Counted from the first letter of the stretch, positions 13,601 to 25,226 are shown. The stretch is 64,000 nucleotides of DNA from Ananas comosus (GCF_001540865.1 NC_033627.1:2652334-2716333), one strand, 5' to 3'. The notes: generated from the sequence alone by a model not told the origin. Translations and numbers: made by a program.

Positions 13601-15754
13601 CTTGTAATAGAAGTCTCCAAATGTACCTGTAAGGAAAAGATTATTCTACTAAATTATACATAAATAAACAAAAGATAAAAAGAAATAGCAATAAAAGTTG
13701 CATGGCAAAGTCAGTTGGAAGACAATTCCCGCTGATCTCACCAATCGAGGAGGCCTTGTCTTTCCCTTTTTAAAAGAAAGCCCTTCGACCTCAGCTTCAA
13801 AGTTGTCAATCTGGCTTTCTAAATCCCCAACCTACAGAAAACTTATTAACAGAAGTAAAATGCCACATCCAAGATAAAATAAAACACCAAATGTTATATG
13901 TAAGTATGAAGTCCAATAGATTTCTAATAACAATGACAAGGGTAAGTGTAGAAATATATTTATTTAAATGACGTCAAAAGTATCATAACCAATTAAAAAA
14001 TATACTGAACATAACACAAGCAACTAATTACTTACCACATTATTCAACCAATCCCTCGTTTCGGATTTTGCCTTTTCTTTTGGATCCTACAAACATAGGA
14101 AATACACAATCAAAAGAAGTTGAATATGCATGCCTGAGGATATGATAAGCAGCTCCTTATAGGCCATCTGCTTTCATGATTCACACCACATTAATAGGTA
14201 AGCTAGTCATCTCCAACTTATAGTTCTTTTTTACTTTTATATAGCAATTAATCAACTGGTTGTATCTTCAGTGAATAGTTGTACAGATTTTAAACAATTA
14301 ATTTAGACAGCAGTGATTTTACCACGTCTTTTTTCCCCACTTCATCTTATCACTTTCCTCATATCAAAGAAAGAAAGAAATTAGAACAAGCAACATATGA
14401 GTATTCTTTAACAGGCAATTAAGGCAAAAACATCTCAAAGCTAGAACTGTCATAAAAAAAGGCATTATATACAGTGGGCTGTTTAAAAAATAATCCAAAA
14501 CAATGGAGGAAAAAAAAAAGCATTTCAATGATACTTTACGATTAGGGACGAGGAAAAATAATGCAGTAGATAAATGAACATTATGAAACTTAAAGAAATA
14601 TATTAATTCATGTAACATAAATCAAAAAAATTCTCGTAAAAGATGAAGTCTCACTTACAGTCTTTGGCTGTTGACCTAAGCCTTCTTTGGAGAAGGCTTT
14701 TGTTTTTGTTTCTTTTTCGCAGACTTTAAATCTTTCCATCTCGCGCTCAATAAGCTTGCGAGCATCCATGAGAGCCTGCTCATTGGAGTTACAAACTTAT
14801 GTCAACAAAAATCACAAAATAGTTTGTCAACTCCAGAACAACTAGCCCCACAGTTATACAAATTTTGTCCGCTTTAACTAGTTCACATGGAAGAATTTAG
14901 TGAATTCCATGTTACCACCAATATGATTGATTAAAGTAACCAGACACTAAGGAATATGATCATATAAGCAAAAGCATTGCAAAGAAAAGATAAAGAAAAA
15001 CAAATATAGTACAATATGCTTATCAGTAGATGTGTAGCAAAATGTAAGCCGGTGGTATCATCAAAAAGTAAAATTCAATAGCTGCCATGACTCGATTAAC
15101 TCCCAACCCCAATTCAGCTCAGGAATTAAATCTATCATAGTCCTGCTCAAGTACGAATAAGCCTTAGCTGATTATTTCTAAGTTTTTGCCCATGCAAATT
15201 CATATTATCAGCACACAAAACATCCCTCAATTTCCTATTCAAGTTGCTAAGAAATTAACCTCAACATCAAATTGTTCTTGATCTATAGAATAACAACAAT
15301 GCCTGTGCCTGGAACATCAACACAAGTCCACAATTCAAGAAAACACTATTCATGCATCGCCTGGCCCCGGAATCTAATTACACATGTTTTCTTCTAGAAT
15401 CATTTAGAACATAAATAAAATTTCTCACCTTTTTATCCTTTATCTCGCTCGATTGAATCCATGTCTTAATCTGATCTCGATACCGCTGCAGCTTCTTGAT
15501 CTCTTTCTTCAAATCCGCCTCAAATTTCTCCTTCTGATTCGCATTCTCAGTGTCGTAAACCTAGCCACAAAATAATAATAATAATAATAAACCGCCGAAA
15601 TCATCAAGAAAATCCACAGATCACAAAACCCCCAGATTACGGCGATTTCATGGATTCGTACCTTATTCCAGATGCTATCGAAAACCTCGACGCCCTCTTG
15701 GACCTTCTTGAGGACGCGATCGATCTCGCCCTGGAGCTTACGACTCGCCCCCAT
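7656..15754 (-). CDS. NOT3: CCR4-NOT transcription complex subunit 3/5 (NOT3)
   Basis: Sixteen exons read leftwards: 15754-15662, 15560-15429, 14775-14659, 14086-14036, 13831-13742, 13626-13480, 13326-13216, 12857-12786, 12565-11849, 11340-11170, 10092-9930, 9862-9738, 8946-8668, 8415-8281, 8178-8003 and 7722-7656. All junctions have GT..AG ends and phases add to 881 codons. The N-terminus ([20 protein letters not shown]) and the coiled-coil Not3 domain (1-230) are strongly conserved. The middle (about 270-700) is rich in Ser, Gly, Gln and Pro. The C-terminal NOT box (about 760-881) contains [19 protein letters not shown] and the ending [12 protein letters not shown]. The protein is a scaffold of the cytoplasmic CCR4-NOT deadenylase that promotes mRNA decay and translational repression. 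The tiny last exon (67 nt) is easily missed: reading on into the intron before it gives a false C-terminus. One intron holds a MULE-like foldback element. Confidence 0.95.
10539..10968. mobile_element. MULE-like foldback MITE in a NOT3 intron
   Basis: Terminal inverted repeats of 23 bp starting GGGCTTTTTTTG differ by one base between ends. Inside them the two arms stay complementary (AAATTTAAATTTGC near both ends). The 9-bp flanks tcggtacct and tctggacct agree at 7 of 9 positions, as expected for an aged Mutator-type target duplication. The centre holds repeated palindromes of the type ACACGGTGAATGGTTCACCG. It has no transposase. It lies between the tenth and eleventh exons of NOT3. Confidence 0.75.
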
Positions 15755-15946
15755 CGTGCGATTGCGCGAGAGTAGAAGTAATCAATGGGTGGAACATCCA
15801 AGGATTAGGGTTTTCGTTTCGAATCTAGGGTTTTGGAACCTCTCCGTTCTAGGGTTTCGAATTGGGGGAGTATACAGGGACAGTGTTGAGGTGAGGAGGG
15901 AGGAGAACGGACAGGGAAGGGTCAAGCGTGTCGGAGTTGGAACGGC

Positions 15947-15953
15947 TTATATA
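15947..15953 (-). promoter_or_regulatory. TATA box of NOT3
   Basis: TATATAA on the minus strand, about 195 bases upstream of the NOT3 start codon, fits a leader of roughly 160 bases. It is the only good TATA motif between the ATG and the upstream G-box. Inferred from motif and position only. Confidence 0.5.
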
Positions 15954-15976
15954 GGGAGAAACTGTTGCGCGAAAAC

Positions 15977-15995
15977 GGTCCACCACGTGTGGACC
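15977..15995. promoter_or_regulatory. G-box inside a near-palindrome upstream of NOT3
   Basis: GGTCCACCACGTGTGGACC is nearly self-complementary around a CACGTG core (15984-15989), about 30 bases upstream of the presumed TATA box. CACGTG is the known binding core for plant bZIP and bHLH factors. Function is inferred. Confidence 0.45.
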
Positions 15996-16859
15996 GCGGC
16001 TTCATATCGACGGTTGAGATTCAAAGTAAGGATATGATGGACGGCGATCACGCGGGTTCTCTGCATTGCACAGCTGACGTGGTAGACCAAAGGGTGGCTA
16101 TAAATTGGTAAAAATGTATGGAAACCCCTCAACTTTTTTTTACTTTGCGATTCAGATTCTCTTCCCTTCTAATTTTTTAATATAAATTTTTATATTTAGT
16201 TAAGCTAAATTTGTCAAATTTAATGACTATATTAGTTAATATTCATTAATTGATCTAGTTTTATTTACTAAAAAGCTATTAAAGTCACTAATTTGGTGAA
16301 ACCACCCTTAAATTTAATGAACTTCTTAAATTTCTTTTAGTAAAATCACTAAATTCAAAACTAAAATATCAGCAGGTCTCGATCAAAAAATATTACTAGA
16401 TGAGGGTGCTGTTTTTTTTGGCTTTTAATTATGGTAGAATTTCAATCTTACTTTTCTAAAAATTTGCTACAAATGGTAACATTGTAAAACAGAGACATAG
16501 AAATGCAGCTGAATAAGACACAAAGTTAGCTTCTTGCTCAAAAAACAAAACAAAAATAAGAACTTCAAGCATTTTTTATTTGCGCAATCACTTTTTTTCG
16601 AAAATAAGGTAACATGCCATTTGTGTTGCTCTTTTTAGTATAAATAAAGTTAGGTAAAAATATAAAGTAACTACCCTTCGAATTTAGAATATTTGATATT
16701 AACTCTTAAGTCTTTTGTCGCTTGTGCTAGAGACGGCCGGTATTTGCTCAATAACTTAACTTGAGCTCAGTGAGACTGACGACTAGCTCTAACTTATGTC
16801 TAAGTCTCAAATTTAAGGTGAGTGTAGAGTGCAAGTTCTCGATAACTCCATAAACCGAG

Positions 16860-17005
16860 AGAGAGCGAGAGAGAAAGACAATGTGCTATTCGTTTTGTTT
16901 ATTATATAGAAATAAATTTAGCTAAAAAATAAAGCAATTAAATTTCGAACTTGAAATCTCGGATACTGTAGAAGATACAGTCAGTCATAAGCAAAAACTT
17001 CCGTG
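16860..17005 (-). mobile_element. Decayed SINE copy
   Basis: On the minus strand this resembles the SINE family seen better at 41846 and 47026. It has a remnant of the B box (gaaattt and cgaacttgaaat), the segment taaatttatttctatat, and a tail with gcacattgtc followed by a purine-rich end. Divergence is high, and no target duplication was identified. Confidence 0.35.
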
Positions 17006-17646
17006 CCCGAAAAATCCTACATCAGGAGCGAGTTACATTTGAACCTTTTGGCCCAACCAGCCTTTGCTTTGGCCCATTGGGCTTTGTCGGACGTGCTTAA
17101 ATTCTAACTAGTGCACTAGATTGAGCTCAAGTTGACAAATTCTCTTATGCAAGTTCGATAAATTCTAACTTCAGTACACTAAATTTTTAATTTACACAAC
17201 TTAAGCACGAACCTCTGCTTGTTTGCCCCTTTTTTTGTTCCACACCTGGTCACAATCAAATTTCCCCCATGATGAAGAAATATATACGATTATACATAGC
17301 AGCTCCATTGAGATGTGTCCCACCAAGCTACAGTACAAAACACCTACACATCACTTACCATTTCCATCTACTGCACTGCATGTATTCATTTGGCTTATCC
17401 CTCCGGTAGTTTTCTATAAAATCACTTTTCCATGCCACAGCAAAAACACCACGCACAAGATGATAAAACCCATCACATGAGACACCGGCCAATTTAATGC
17501 TTTTCTTTTATTTATTTTTTTTCCTTTATATGTTGCCTCTCACATCCCATAACATGATCACCAAAACAAATCCAACGTTCTAATGCTCAGAGAGCATTTA
17601 ACTATAGGATCTTTTCCTTGGACCTAAGATCCTTGGACCTTCTTCA

Positions 17647-17725
17647 CCAGGTCAGCTGTGGACCACCATTGGACATTGAAAAGTACGGTTAATTCTTTGA
17701 CGGTCCACGGCTGACGTGGTGGACC
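17647..17725. promoter_or_regulatory. Inverted repeat with TGACGTGG motif upstream of the MCTP gene
   Basis: The segment at 17647-17668 and the one at 17702-17722 are approximate inverted copies built on GGTCCACRGCTGAC. The right arm continues into TGACGTGGTGGACC. The TGACG/ACGTGG core resembles bZIP sites, but the hairpin could equally be a transposon remnant. Confidence 0.35.
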
Positions 17726-18124
17726 TGTTTTAGGTAAAATTTTTCAGCTGGTCATGACCCGTTGAGTCCAACTTGCCTGATCGGGCTCAGCCTCAGCCTC
17801 AGCGTCCAACCGCACCCGTGCGCCCATGTCCAGTTAACGTACAAAACCCGCCACGTTATTCGCGTAAATTACTCCCATGCCACTCACGAGCGCGTTGCTT
17901 GATTGCGCGGCGGCGTGATAGGTTAATTGTTAACGGTCACCATCCGCGGGAAGCGTGCGTGAGGAATAGTTAGTGGCAGCTTCGGTAATATAAAGANCCA
18001 CGGCTGACGTGGTGGACCTGTTTTAGGTAAAATTTTTCAGCTGGTCATGACCCGTTGAGTCCAACTTGCCTGATCGGGCTCAGCCTCAGCCTCAGCGTCC
18101 AACCGCACCCGTGCGCCCATGTCC
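17705..18124. repeat. 127-bp perfect direct repeat flanking a single-N gap
   Basis: Bases 17705-17831 and 17998-18124 are identical over 127 bp (offset 293). The second copy begins right after an N at 17997. The copies are followed by different sequence. It is either a true tandem duplication in the MCTP promoter or a contig-end overlap that was not merged. Confidence 0.85.
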
Positions 18125-18322
18125 CCTCAACGCTCTGTCCTCCTCTTCCACTTTACTTCCCAAAATTACGCTCTCACCACTAACGGTCGATTTTTACGAA
18201 CTCGCGAACTCTCCTCCTCCTCCTCATCCTCCTTCTTCTTCTTCGCAAAAGCTATTTTAAGCTCGCTACGTTTGAATCTCTGCATAAAGCTGAGGTTTTT
18301 GTACGCTTTGAGATCGGCAACA

Positions 18323-21300
18323 ATGGCGGTGGCGGAGGGGGGGAGTCGGAGGTTGGTGGTGGAGGTGTGCAACGCGAGGAATCTGATGCCCAAGGATGGG
18401 CAGGGGACGGCGAGCGCCTACGCCATTGTCGACTTCGACGGGCAGAGGAGGAGGACGAAGACGAAGCTCCGGGACCTCAATCCCCAGTGGGACGAGAAGT
18501 TCGAGTTCCTGGTCCACGACCCCGAGTCCATGACCGGGGAAACCCTGGAGCTCAACGTGTACAACGACAAGAGGACGGGGAAGCGGAACACCTTCCTCGG
18601 CAAGGTGAAGATCTCGGGGTCGAGCTTCGCCAAGGCCGGGTCCGAAGTCCTAATTTACTACCCCTTGGAGAAAAGGAGCGTCTTTTCTCAGATCAAAGGC
18701 GAGGTCGCGCTTAAGGTGTGGTATGTGGATGATCCCCCTGCAACAACGGCTAGTTCGGAAGGGGGTTCGGGTTCGGAGGCGAAGCCGGAGAAAGCAGCGG
18801 CGGAGGGGAGCGAGAAGGCGACGACGGCGGCGGAGGGGGAGAAGAAGGAGAAGGGGGAAAAGAAAACAGAAGAGGCGAAAACAGAGGAGAAGAAGAGCTC
18901 TCCTGCTAAAGAGGAGAAGAAGAATAAGTCCCCGGAGAAGCCGAAAGCGGAGGAGTCTCCGGCCTCCGATGCTGCCGCCGCGGAGAAATCGAAGCCGAAG
19001 GAGGAGGAGGAGAAGCAAAAGGCGACTAACGCGGCGGCTTCCCCTGCTAAGGAAACACAGCCAGCCGGATTCTCCGGCGACCTCGAGATCCGGCCGAGCG
19101 CCGCCGTCGCCGACCGGACCACCACCGGCGGCGGCGGCGGCTCCTACGACCTCGTGGATCGCGTCCCCTACCTCTTCGTCCGCCTCCTCAAGGCGAAGCG
19201 CTCCGGCGCGGACGCCGAGAAGCGGCCGGCCCACGCGAAGATCGCGATCGGCAGCCACAGCGTCCGCACGCGGCCGGCCAAAGGCGGGGACTGGCACCAG
19301 GTGTTCGCCTTCCACAAGGCGAGCCTCAATTCGACGGCACTGGAGGTGTCCGTCTACGAGGAGACGCCGCAGCCGCCGCCGTCGTCGGAGGGCGACAAGC
19401 CGGCCGCCGCCGCCGCCGCCGCCGCCGACACGAGCCTCGGATCCGTCTCCTTCGACCTCCAGGAGATCCCCAAGCGCGTCGCGCCCGACAGCCCCCTCGC
19501 TCCGCAGTGGTACACTCTCGACGGCCCCGACGAGGCCGCCGCCTGCGACGTGATGCTCGCCGTGTGGATAGGGACGCAGGCCGACGAGGCGTTCCAGGAG
19601 GCGTGGCAATCGGACTCCGGCGGCCTCGTCGTCCACACGCGCTCGAAGGCTTATCTCTCGCCGAAGCTGTGGTATCTGCGGCTCACCGTGATCCAGACGC
19701 AGGACTTGAGGCTGCCGCCGCTTCCGGATTCGAAGGCCCGCCCGGCCGGCTCGGTCGGCCCGGAGCTGCACATCAAGGCCCAGCTCGGCGGGCAGGTGTT
19801 CAAGACCAACCGGGTGGCGCCCGGCGCCAGCACCAACCCGAGCTGGAACGAGGACCTGCTCTTCGTGGCCGCGGAGCCGTTCGATCCGTATCTGACGATC
19901 TCCGTCGAGGACGCGTCATCGTCGTCGTCGGCAGCGGGAGCTCCGGCGGTGGTGGGGCAGGCGAGGGTGCCGCTCTCGACGGTGCACCGCCGGCTAGACG
20001 ACCGGGCCGAGCCGCCCTCGCGCTGGCTCAACCTGGCCGGCGGGGACGAGGCGCGGCCCTACGCGGGGCGGGTGCACGTGCGGGTGTGCCTGGAGGGCGG
20101 GTACCACGTGCTGGACGAGGCGGCGCACGTGGCCAGCGACGTGCGCGCGGCGTCGAAGCAGCTGTCGAAGCCGCCCGTGGGGCTGCTGGAGGTCGGCGTC
20201 CGGGGCGCCGCCAACCTCGTGCCCATGAAGCTCGCCAAGGACGGCTCCGGCGGGTCCACGGACGCGTACGTCGTGCTCAAGTACGGGCCCAAGTGGGCGC
20301 GAACCCGAACAATCCTGGACCAGTTCAATCCCCGGTGGAACGAGCAGTACGCCTGGGACGTGTTCGACCCCTGCACCGTGCTCACCATCGGCGTCTTCGA
20401 CAACGTCCGGTTCAAGCAGGCGGAGCCGGGAACCAAGGACGCGAGGATCGGAAAGGTCCGGATTCGGCTGTCGACGCTGGACACCAACCGGGTGTACGCG
20501 AACACGTACCCGCTCACGGCGGTGCACCCGTCGGGGGTGAAGAAGATGGGGGAGATCGAGCTGGCGATCCGGTTCAGCTGCCCGTCGTGGCTGAACCTGC
20601 TGCAGGCCTACACGACCCCTCTGCTGCCGAGAATGCACTACGTGCGCCCGCTGGGGCCGGCGCAGCAGGACGTGCTGCGGCACACCGCCATGCGCGCCGT
20701 CTCGGCCCGGCTCGCCCGCTCCGAGCCGCCGCTGGGCCCGGAGGTGGTCCAGTACCTGCTCGACACCGACGCGCACGTCTGGAGCATGCGGCGGAGCAAG
20801 GCCAACTGGTTCCGCGTCGTCGGGAGCCTCTCCGGATTGGCGAATGTGGCCCGGTGGGCGCACGGCGTCCGCACGTGGGCGCACCCGCCCACGACGGTGC
20901 TCGTGCACGCGCTGCTCGTCGCGGTGATCCTCTGTCCCCACATGATCCTCCCCACGCTGTCCCTTTACCTGTTCTTGGTCGTCGTCTGGAGGTACCGGGC
21001 GCGGCCCCGGGAGCCCGCGGGGATGGACCCGAAGCTGTCCCACACGGACGGCGTCGCGCCCGACGAGCTCGACGAGGAGTTCGACGGGTTCCCGTCGAGC
21101 CGGGCGGCCGACGTGGTGCGGATGCGGTACGACCGGCTGCGGGCGCTGGCGGGGCGCGCGCAGACGCTGCTGGGGGACGTGGCGGCTCAGGGGGAGAGGG
21201 TGGCGGCGCTTATGAGCTGGCGGGACCCGCGCGCCACCGGGATCTTCGCCGTGCTCTGCTTGCTGGCCTCGCTCGTGTTCTACGTCGTGCCCTTCAAACT

Positions 21301-21418
21301 GCTGGTGCTAGTGATGGGATTCTATTATCTGCGGCACCCGCGGTTTCGGGACGACATGCCGTCGGCGTCGTTCAACTTTTTCCGGCGGCTGCCGTCGCTG
21401 TCCGACCGGATTTTGTAG
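18323..21418 (+). CDS. MCTP16: Multiple C2 domain and transmembrane region protein (MCTP16/QUIRKY class)
   Basis: A single uninterrupted frame encodes 1031 residues. Domains in order: C2A (about 8-135, KDGQGTASAYAIVDFDGQ); a Lys/Glu/Ala-rich linker (about 140-250); C2B (about 280-402); C2C (about 448-570, SWNEDLLFVAAEPF); C2D (about 618-745, GGSTDAYVVLKYGPKW); and the C-terminal plant phosphoribosyltransferase-type domain (about 860-1031), with hydrophobic segments at about 856-888 and 972-1000 and the ending FFRRLPSLSDRIL. MCTPs tether ER to plasma membrane, many at plasmodesmata, and act in cell-to-cell signalling and florigen transport. The start is the ATG just before the first C2 strand. 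An in-frame ATG at 18119 would add 68 unrelated residues. The first C2 resembles QUIRKY, while the linker and C2C resemble MCTP16. GC content is very high, so long spurious frames occur on both strands. Confidence 0.93.
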   Translation: MAVAEGGSRRLVVEVCNARNLMPKDGQGTASAYAIVDFDGQRRRTKTKLRDLNPQWDEKFEFLVHDPESMTGETLELNVYNDKRTGKRNTFLGKVKISGSSFAKAGSEVLIYYPLEKRSVFSQIKGEVALKVWYVDDPPATTASSEGGSGSEAKPEKAAAEGSEKATTAAEGEKKEKGEKKTEEAKTEEKKSSPAKEEKKNKSPEKPKAEESPASDAAAAEKSKPKEEEEKQKATNAAASPAKETQPAGFSGDLEIRPSAAVADRTTTGGGGGSYDLVDRVPYLFVRLLKAKRSGADAEKRPAHAKIAIGSHSVRTRPAKGGDWHQVFAFHKASLNSTALEVSVYEETPQPPPSSEGDKPAAAAAAAADTSLGSVSFDLQEIPKRVAPDSPLAPQWYTLDGPDEAAACDVMLAVWIGTQADEAFQEAWQSDSGGLVVHTRSKAYLSPKLWYLRLTVIQTQDLRLPPLPDSKARPAGSVGPELHIKAQLGGQVFKTNRVAPGASTNPSWNEDLLFVAAEPFDPYLTISVEDASSSSSAAGAPAVVGQARVPLSTVHRRLDDRAEPPSRWLNLAGGDEARPYAGRVHVRVCLEGGYHVLDEAAHVASDVRAASKQLSKPPVGLLEVGVRGAANLVPMKLAKDGSGGSTDAYVVLKYGPKWARTRTILDQFNPRWNEQYAWDVFDPCTVLTIGVFDNVRFKQAEPGTKDARIGKVRIRLSTLDTNRVYANTYPLTAVHPSGVKKMGEIELAIRFSCPSWLNLLQAYTTPLLPRMHYVRPLGPAQQDVLRHTAMRAVSARLARSEPPLGPEVVQYLLDTDAHVWSMRRSKANWFRVVGSLSGLANVARWAHGVRTWAHPPTTVLVHALLVAVILCPHMILPTLSLYLFLVVVWRYRARPREPAGMDPKLSHTDGVAPDELDEEFDGFPSSRAADVVRMRYDRLRALAGRAQTLLGDVAAQGERVAALMSWRDPRATGIFAVLCLLASLVFYVVPFKLLVLVMGFYYLRHPRFRDDMPSASFNFFRRLPSLSDRIL

Positions 21419-22460
21419 GCATTATTTAATTGTTGTGTGTGGCTCTGAATAATTATTTATTATTTTGGTGGGGTAATTGTATTTTGTATCTATCTTTTTG
21501 ATGTGCTTAGTAGTGCATAATATTTAATGGAATTTGTTTATTAAATCGGGCTTAACATTAATAGTGTTATGTTAATTTGGTGACCGTTGGGGAGGTGCTT
21601 TGGGTCCTCGGGATATCTTTTTAGGAAAGGAGTAAATGTCTACGTAGGTGGGAGGTTTAAATGAGGCGACCGTTGAGCGTGACCAGCTCTGAGCTTTTGC
21701 TTGAATAATTATTAATCTTTGTGGAGATGATTTTTTAAGTGATGAGAATAAGAGATTTGAATGATTTAAATTGTTAAAACATTCTTAATAGAAGATAAAT
21801 AGGGAAAGTAAATCCTACAGCAAATCAAGCCTCCATTATTTTATAATGATGCATCAGATGACCAATTCCAAAAGGCCAATTTGCTTTTACTCATAGCAAG
21901 CATACATGGTGATGATTCAGGACAAGGACTACTTTATCACTGATATTACCTAATAGCCATATATAATTTGTGAAATTGATAAAAATAATACAAGTAGACA
22001 TATACTGAACTTTGCAGAGAAAATTACAAAATGTAATGACTACTTTTATGGGTCAGCAAATCAAAAAGACAAACAGAATACTCTGGGCTTTATGTACATG
22101 GTGCTCTGCTACACCACACAAGCATGTGGATTCCAACACTTGTGCAGAATCAATAAGCAGATCCATTTGCATGTGTTTTCTGAAATTCACAGATACAAAT
22201 CTGGGGCTTTTCCATTTTATTTATACCATTGGTTGTTTATATCCAGAACAATGTCTGTGCGGTGTGGTGACACTTCTCTCAGAACAGAGAATCACCTCTA
22301 ATAAACTCAAGCAATGAGGAATGAAGATTCGGAAAGTGCTTTTTTTTTATTAAGAAAGCAACAACCATGCGTTTGGCAAATTGTTTAAAAAAATAACTTT
22401 TCAAAATTGTAAAAAACTAAAGCTATAACTTAAGAGTTTTTACTTTTTTGAAATTTTTTT
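21419..22460. other. Region downstream of the MCTP gene
   Basis: The first 150-200 bases are probably the 3' untranslated region (tattatttt-rich). The rest is AT-rich and no gene is supported. Short open frames at about 22012-22317 show no recognisable domain. Confidence 0.5.
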
Positions 22461-22467
22461 TTAAAAA

Positions 22468-23064
22468 AATAGTACGCTATCCACTTCATTCATTTAGAAA
22501 TAAATTTGGTCATAAGAGTTGAGACAACGTGGCCTCAAAAATCATTAAAGGTAAACAAAACAGAAAATACAAATAAAAGTAAAGAGGAAAATTCGTAGAA
22601 AAATTACTAACTCTAATCCTCTCTCAAGACCAAGTCACTAAGAATTGCAAAACTCAACCCATTTCTGGCTCACTTCTCGGATTCCTCTAATTGTTAAAAA
22701 AAAAAATCAAATGATTGGTTCCTAAAAATTATGTCATTTCTTTCCCACCAGATCATCCATCAACAGATTGCGTCCCTCGTTAGATCCCTCATTGTTGCCC
22801 CTCGGGGCAGTCTCTATACATAATCTCCTAGACACCCCTTACCTCCATCCCAGGCCCTGGGATGTGCTTACCTTTTAGGATGTTGAATATTAAAAATCTG
22901 CTGATTACGCATCCGACAAGCAGATGATCAGCAGTCTCAACATCGTTGCCGCACATCATGCACGGTTGATTTCCGGACCAGCCTCGTTTGAGTAAGTTGC
23001 CAGGTAAGCGTTTTTTAAGTGCTCTTATGATCTTATAGATACGCAGAGATGGGCCCCCATGCAT
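22468..23064 (-). mobile_element. LINE remnant: RT zinc-binding region and 3' end
   Basis: On the minus strand the frame at 23064-22828 has the zf-RVT signature of plant non-LTR retrotransposons: LLKRGWSGNQPCMMCG, ETADHLLVGC. Further 3' (about 22770-22720) a broken frame gives WMIWWERNDIIFRNQSFD, the usual motif after zf-RVT. The element ends near 22468 with atttatttctaaatgaatga and a GTGGATAGCGTACTATTTTT-like tail. That tail is shared with the SINE family in this window. The endonuclease and reverse transcriptase parts are absent. Confidence 0.8.
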
Positions 23065-25140
23065 TTGCAGGAACGGACAACAAAAAAGAATCCATGGTCC
23101 TTGTCCTGCTCAGTTGGTTTGCAGTGCTAATACTTTGGGCCTTTTTGTAAATATGGGCCTAAATTTACTGGAATTGAACTGTGGACGCTGACTCCAATCA
23201 CCTATTTACTTGACTACCGGCTGAATTCCCATGAAAACTGGGCCAAATGCATCCAAATGCATGGTAATTTTGTTTTCATTCTTCCACGTTGGTGGCTCTT
23301 TCTCATTAGATATAAGAGCCTATTTGCTCTAGCGGTGCACTGTTTTAACCGAACAATTTGTAATGCTATAATCAAAAGTATAGAAGCACGAATTTGAAAA
23401 AAATAAAAAATTAGAATGTATCAGTTATATTTCTGATGTCGCGTCACCGACAAATCAAATTATTCTTTTTAGACTCACCTGTCCCATCATGGTTATTAGA
23501 AAATAATTTTTGTTGTATTTTTTCTCAAATAAAAAATTATAATTGACTGATTATAGATGATATGACGTGATTTTTATATAGTAAAATTCTTTCTGATTTG
23601 AATTGAATCATTAACTAGGAGTAAATGTGTGTCCTAACTCTACAAAAGTCATATCAAACGGGTCCTACAGCATCAACTTCTAATACAATATCATCACGAA
23701 TTTTTCCATCAAATGGTGGGTCTTTTATGTATAAGTACGGATGTAGGTTTATCTTTCTCTTCATTCTCTCTTCTTTTCTCCTTTCGGGAGCTTATCATGT
23801 GTCGATTTCGATTTCCACTTCCACATCTATATCGATGTTAACTTACAATTATTAACAAAAAGACTATTATTATTGCTTTTCCCTAATGAAGAAAACCCCT
23901 ATCAACTTCAATCATTAAATGGAGATATTCCACCAAAAAGAATTTGCGTAGCAGAGCGGAAACTTGCACGTAAAGCCTTGTTAGCCACCCGTTGCAGAAA
24001 TAAAGCTTCCTCATTTGTCCCCACGGAGACCCACCTGCGGACTCCACCTAATTAGTATTGGCCATTGGGCACACGACCGCATCAAAATATTTCGTACGAC
24101 ACTCGGTTTAATTTAGATCCAATCCCCGTCATTCCCGGCAAAATTTTGAGCTAGGATTGGATGCAATGGAATAAAAAAATGGATAAATTGCAATGTTGGT
24201 CCCCAAACTTGGTCCTCAAGTTTTTACGTGCTTTCGACGTTTAATTTTCCAACTATAATTTATTATAATGTAATTTTTAATTTAAAAATTTTAATTATTA
24301 TAATTAAGTTTATCGTATAATTTAGTTGATTAAATACTGATAATTCGTTGATATTCAGTGATGTAATATTTTAATAATCACCTCATCATGGATTACAATA
24401 TTGTTGCTATATTGCTATCATATTAGTGTATCATTATTTAAGCAACTGAATTAAACTTAAAAATAAATTATAGTAACTTAAAATTTTTAAACTAAAAATT
24501 TAAACGAAAGAGTATTTTATACACCAAAAGGGCAGTGTCAGTATTTTGGACAGGGAGTTGTCTGGACCAGGTACACTAAGTAGGTGTAGACCATCTTGGC
24601 TATATACAAGCATGTTATTATGTCCGTTATTCTATATATATCTTTTTTTCAAATTATCATCGGTTTCATTTTTTTTTTGAACTTTTTTAAAATGAGTAAA
24701 TTAATCATCAAAATTTTGATAAAATTTTAATCAAGCTATCAAATGTTAATCTATTTTAAAATGGGTAAATTAATTACCTTGTCGGTTTAACTTTATATAC
24801 TTTTCTAGTAAAATACCAATTTGGAATCTTATTAAGATTAAAACCAAAAAAAATTGTAATAATCCCAAATCATTTCAACTGTTATGGGTCTAAGGGTGAC
24901 GTGGTGGACCAGGTCCAGGAATTATTTTCGTATTACTTTTAATTTCTAGCCGCAGTGAAGTCGCTCCTGACACTTGTGCGAGCCTGTCCCCACATGCCAC
25001 GTCACCGAACGCGCCGTCAACGTGTGGTCGCGTCACGTCCCCGGTAACTTTACCTTATTCTCACCACGTTGAACGTAAGTCGCACTTTATTATACACATC
25101 CGAGGAATAAAAAGCAGTTAGAGCCTAAACTAACCGAGTC
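23065..25140. other. Intergenic DNA upstream of the choline-transporter-like gene
   Basis: AT-rich with weak repeat-like stretches (about 24190-24530 and 24640-24830). No gene is supported. A TGACGTGGTGGACC motif at 24897-24910 matches motifs upstream of the MCTP and NOT3 genes. Confidence 0.5.
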
Positions 25141-25167
25141 GTAACTAATTCATCATCATATTATGTA

Positions 25168-25177
25168 AAGAGAGAGA

Positions 25178-25225
<48 letters not shown>
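25168..25225. repeat. (GA)n microsatellite in the leader of the choline-transporter-like gene
   Basis: An almost pure GA run just upstream of the ATG at 25250. GA/CT runs are frequent in plant 5' leaders and can bind GAGA-type BBR/BPC factors. A regulatory role here is not shown. Confidence 0.9.

Positions 25226-25226
<1 letters not shown>

Noticed and set aside
18119..18322. Upstream in-frame ATG of the MCTP gene
   Set aside because: It would add 68 residues with Ser and Phe runs not found in the family, and it lies in the duplicated promoter block. The start at 18323 opens directly before C2A.
18650..21429. Long open frames in other frames of the MCTP gene (for example minus 19771-18650, plus 19507-21429, minus 21043-19994)
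   Set aside because: They overlap the MCTP frame, are rich in Arg, Gly, Ala and Pro as expected from shifted GC-rich codons, and have no domain.
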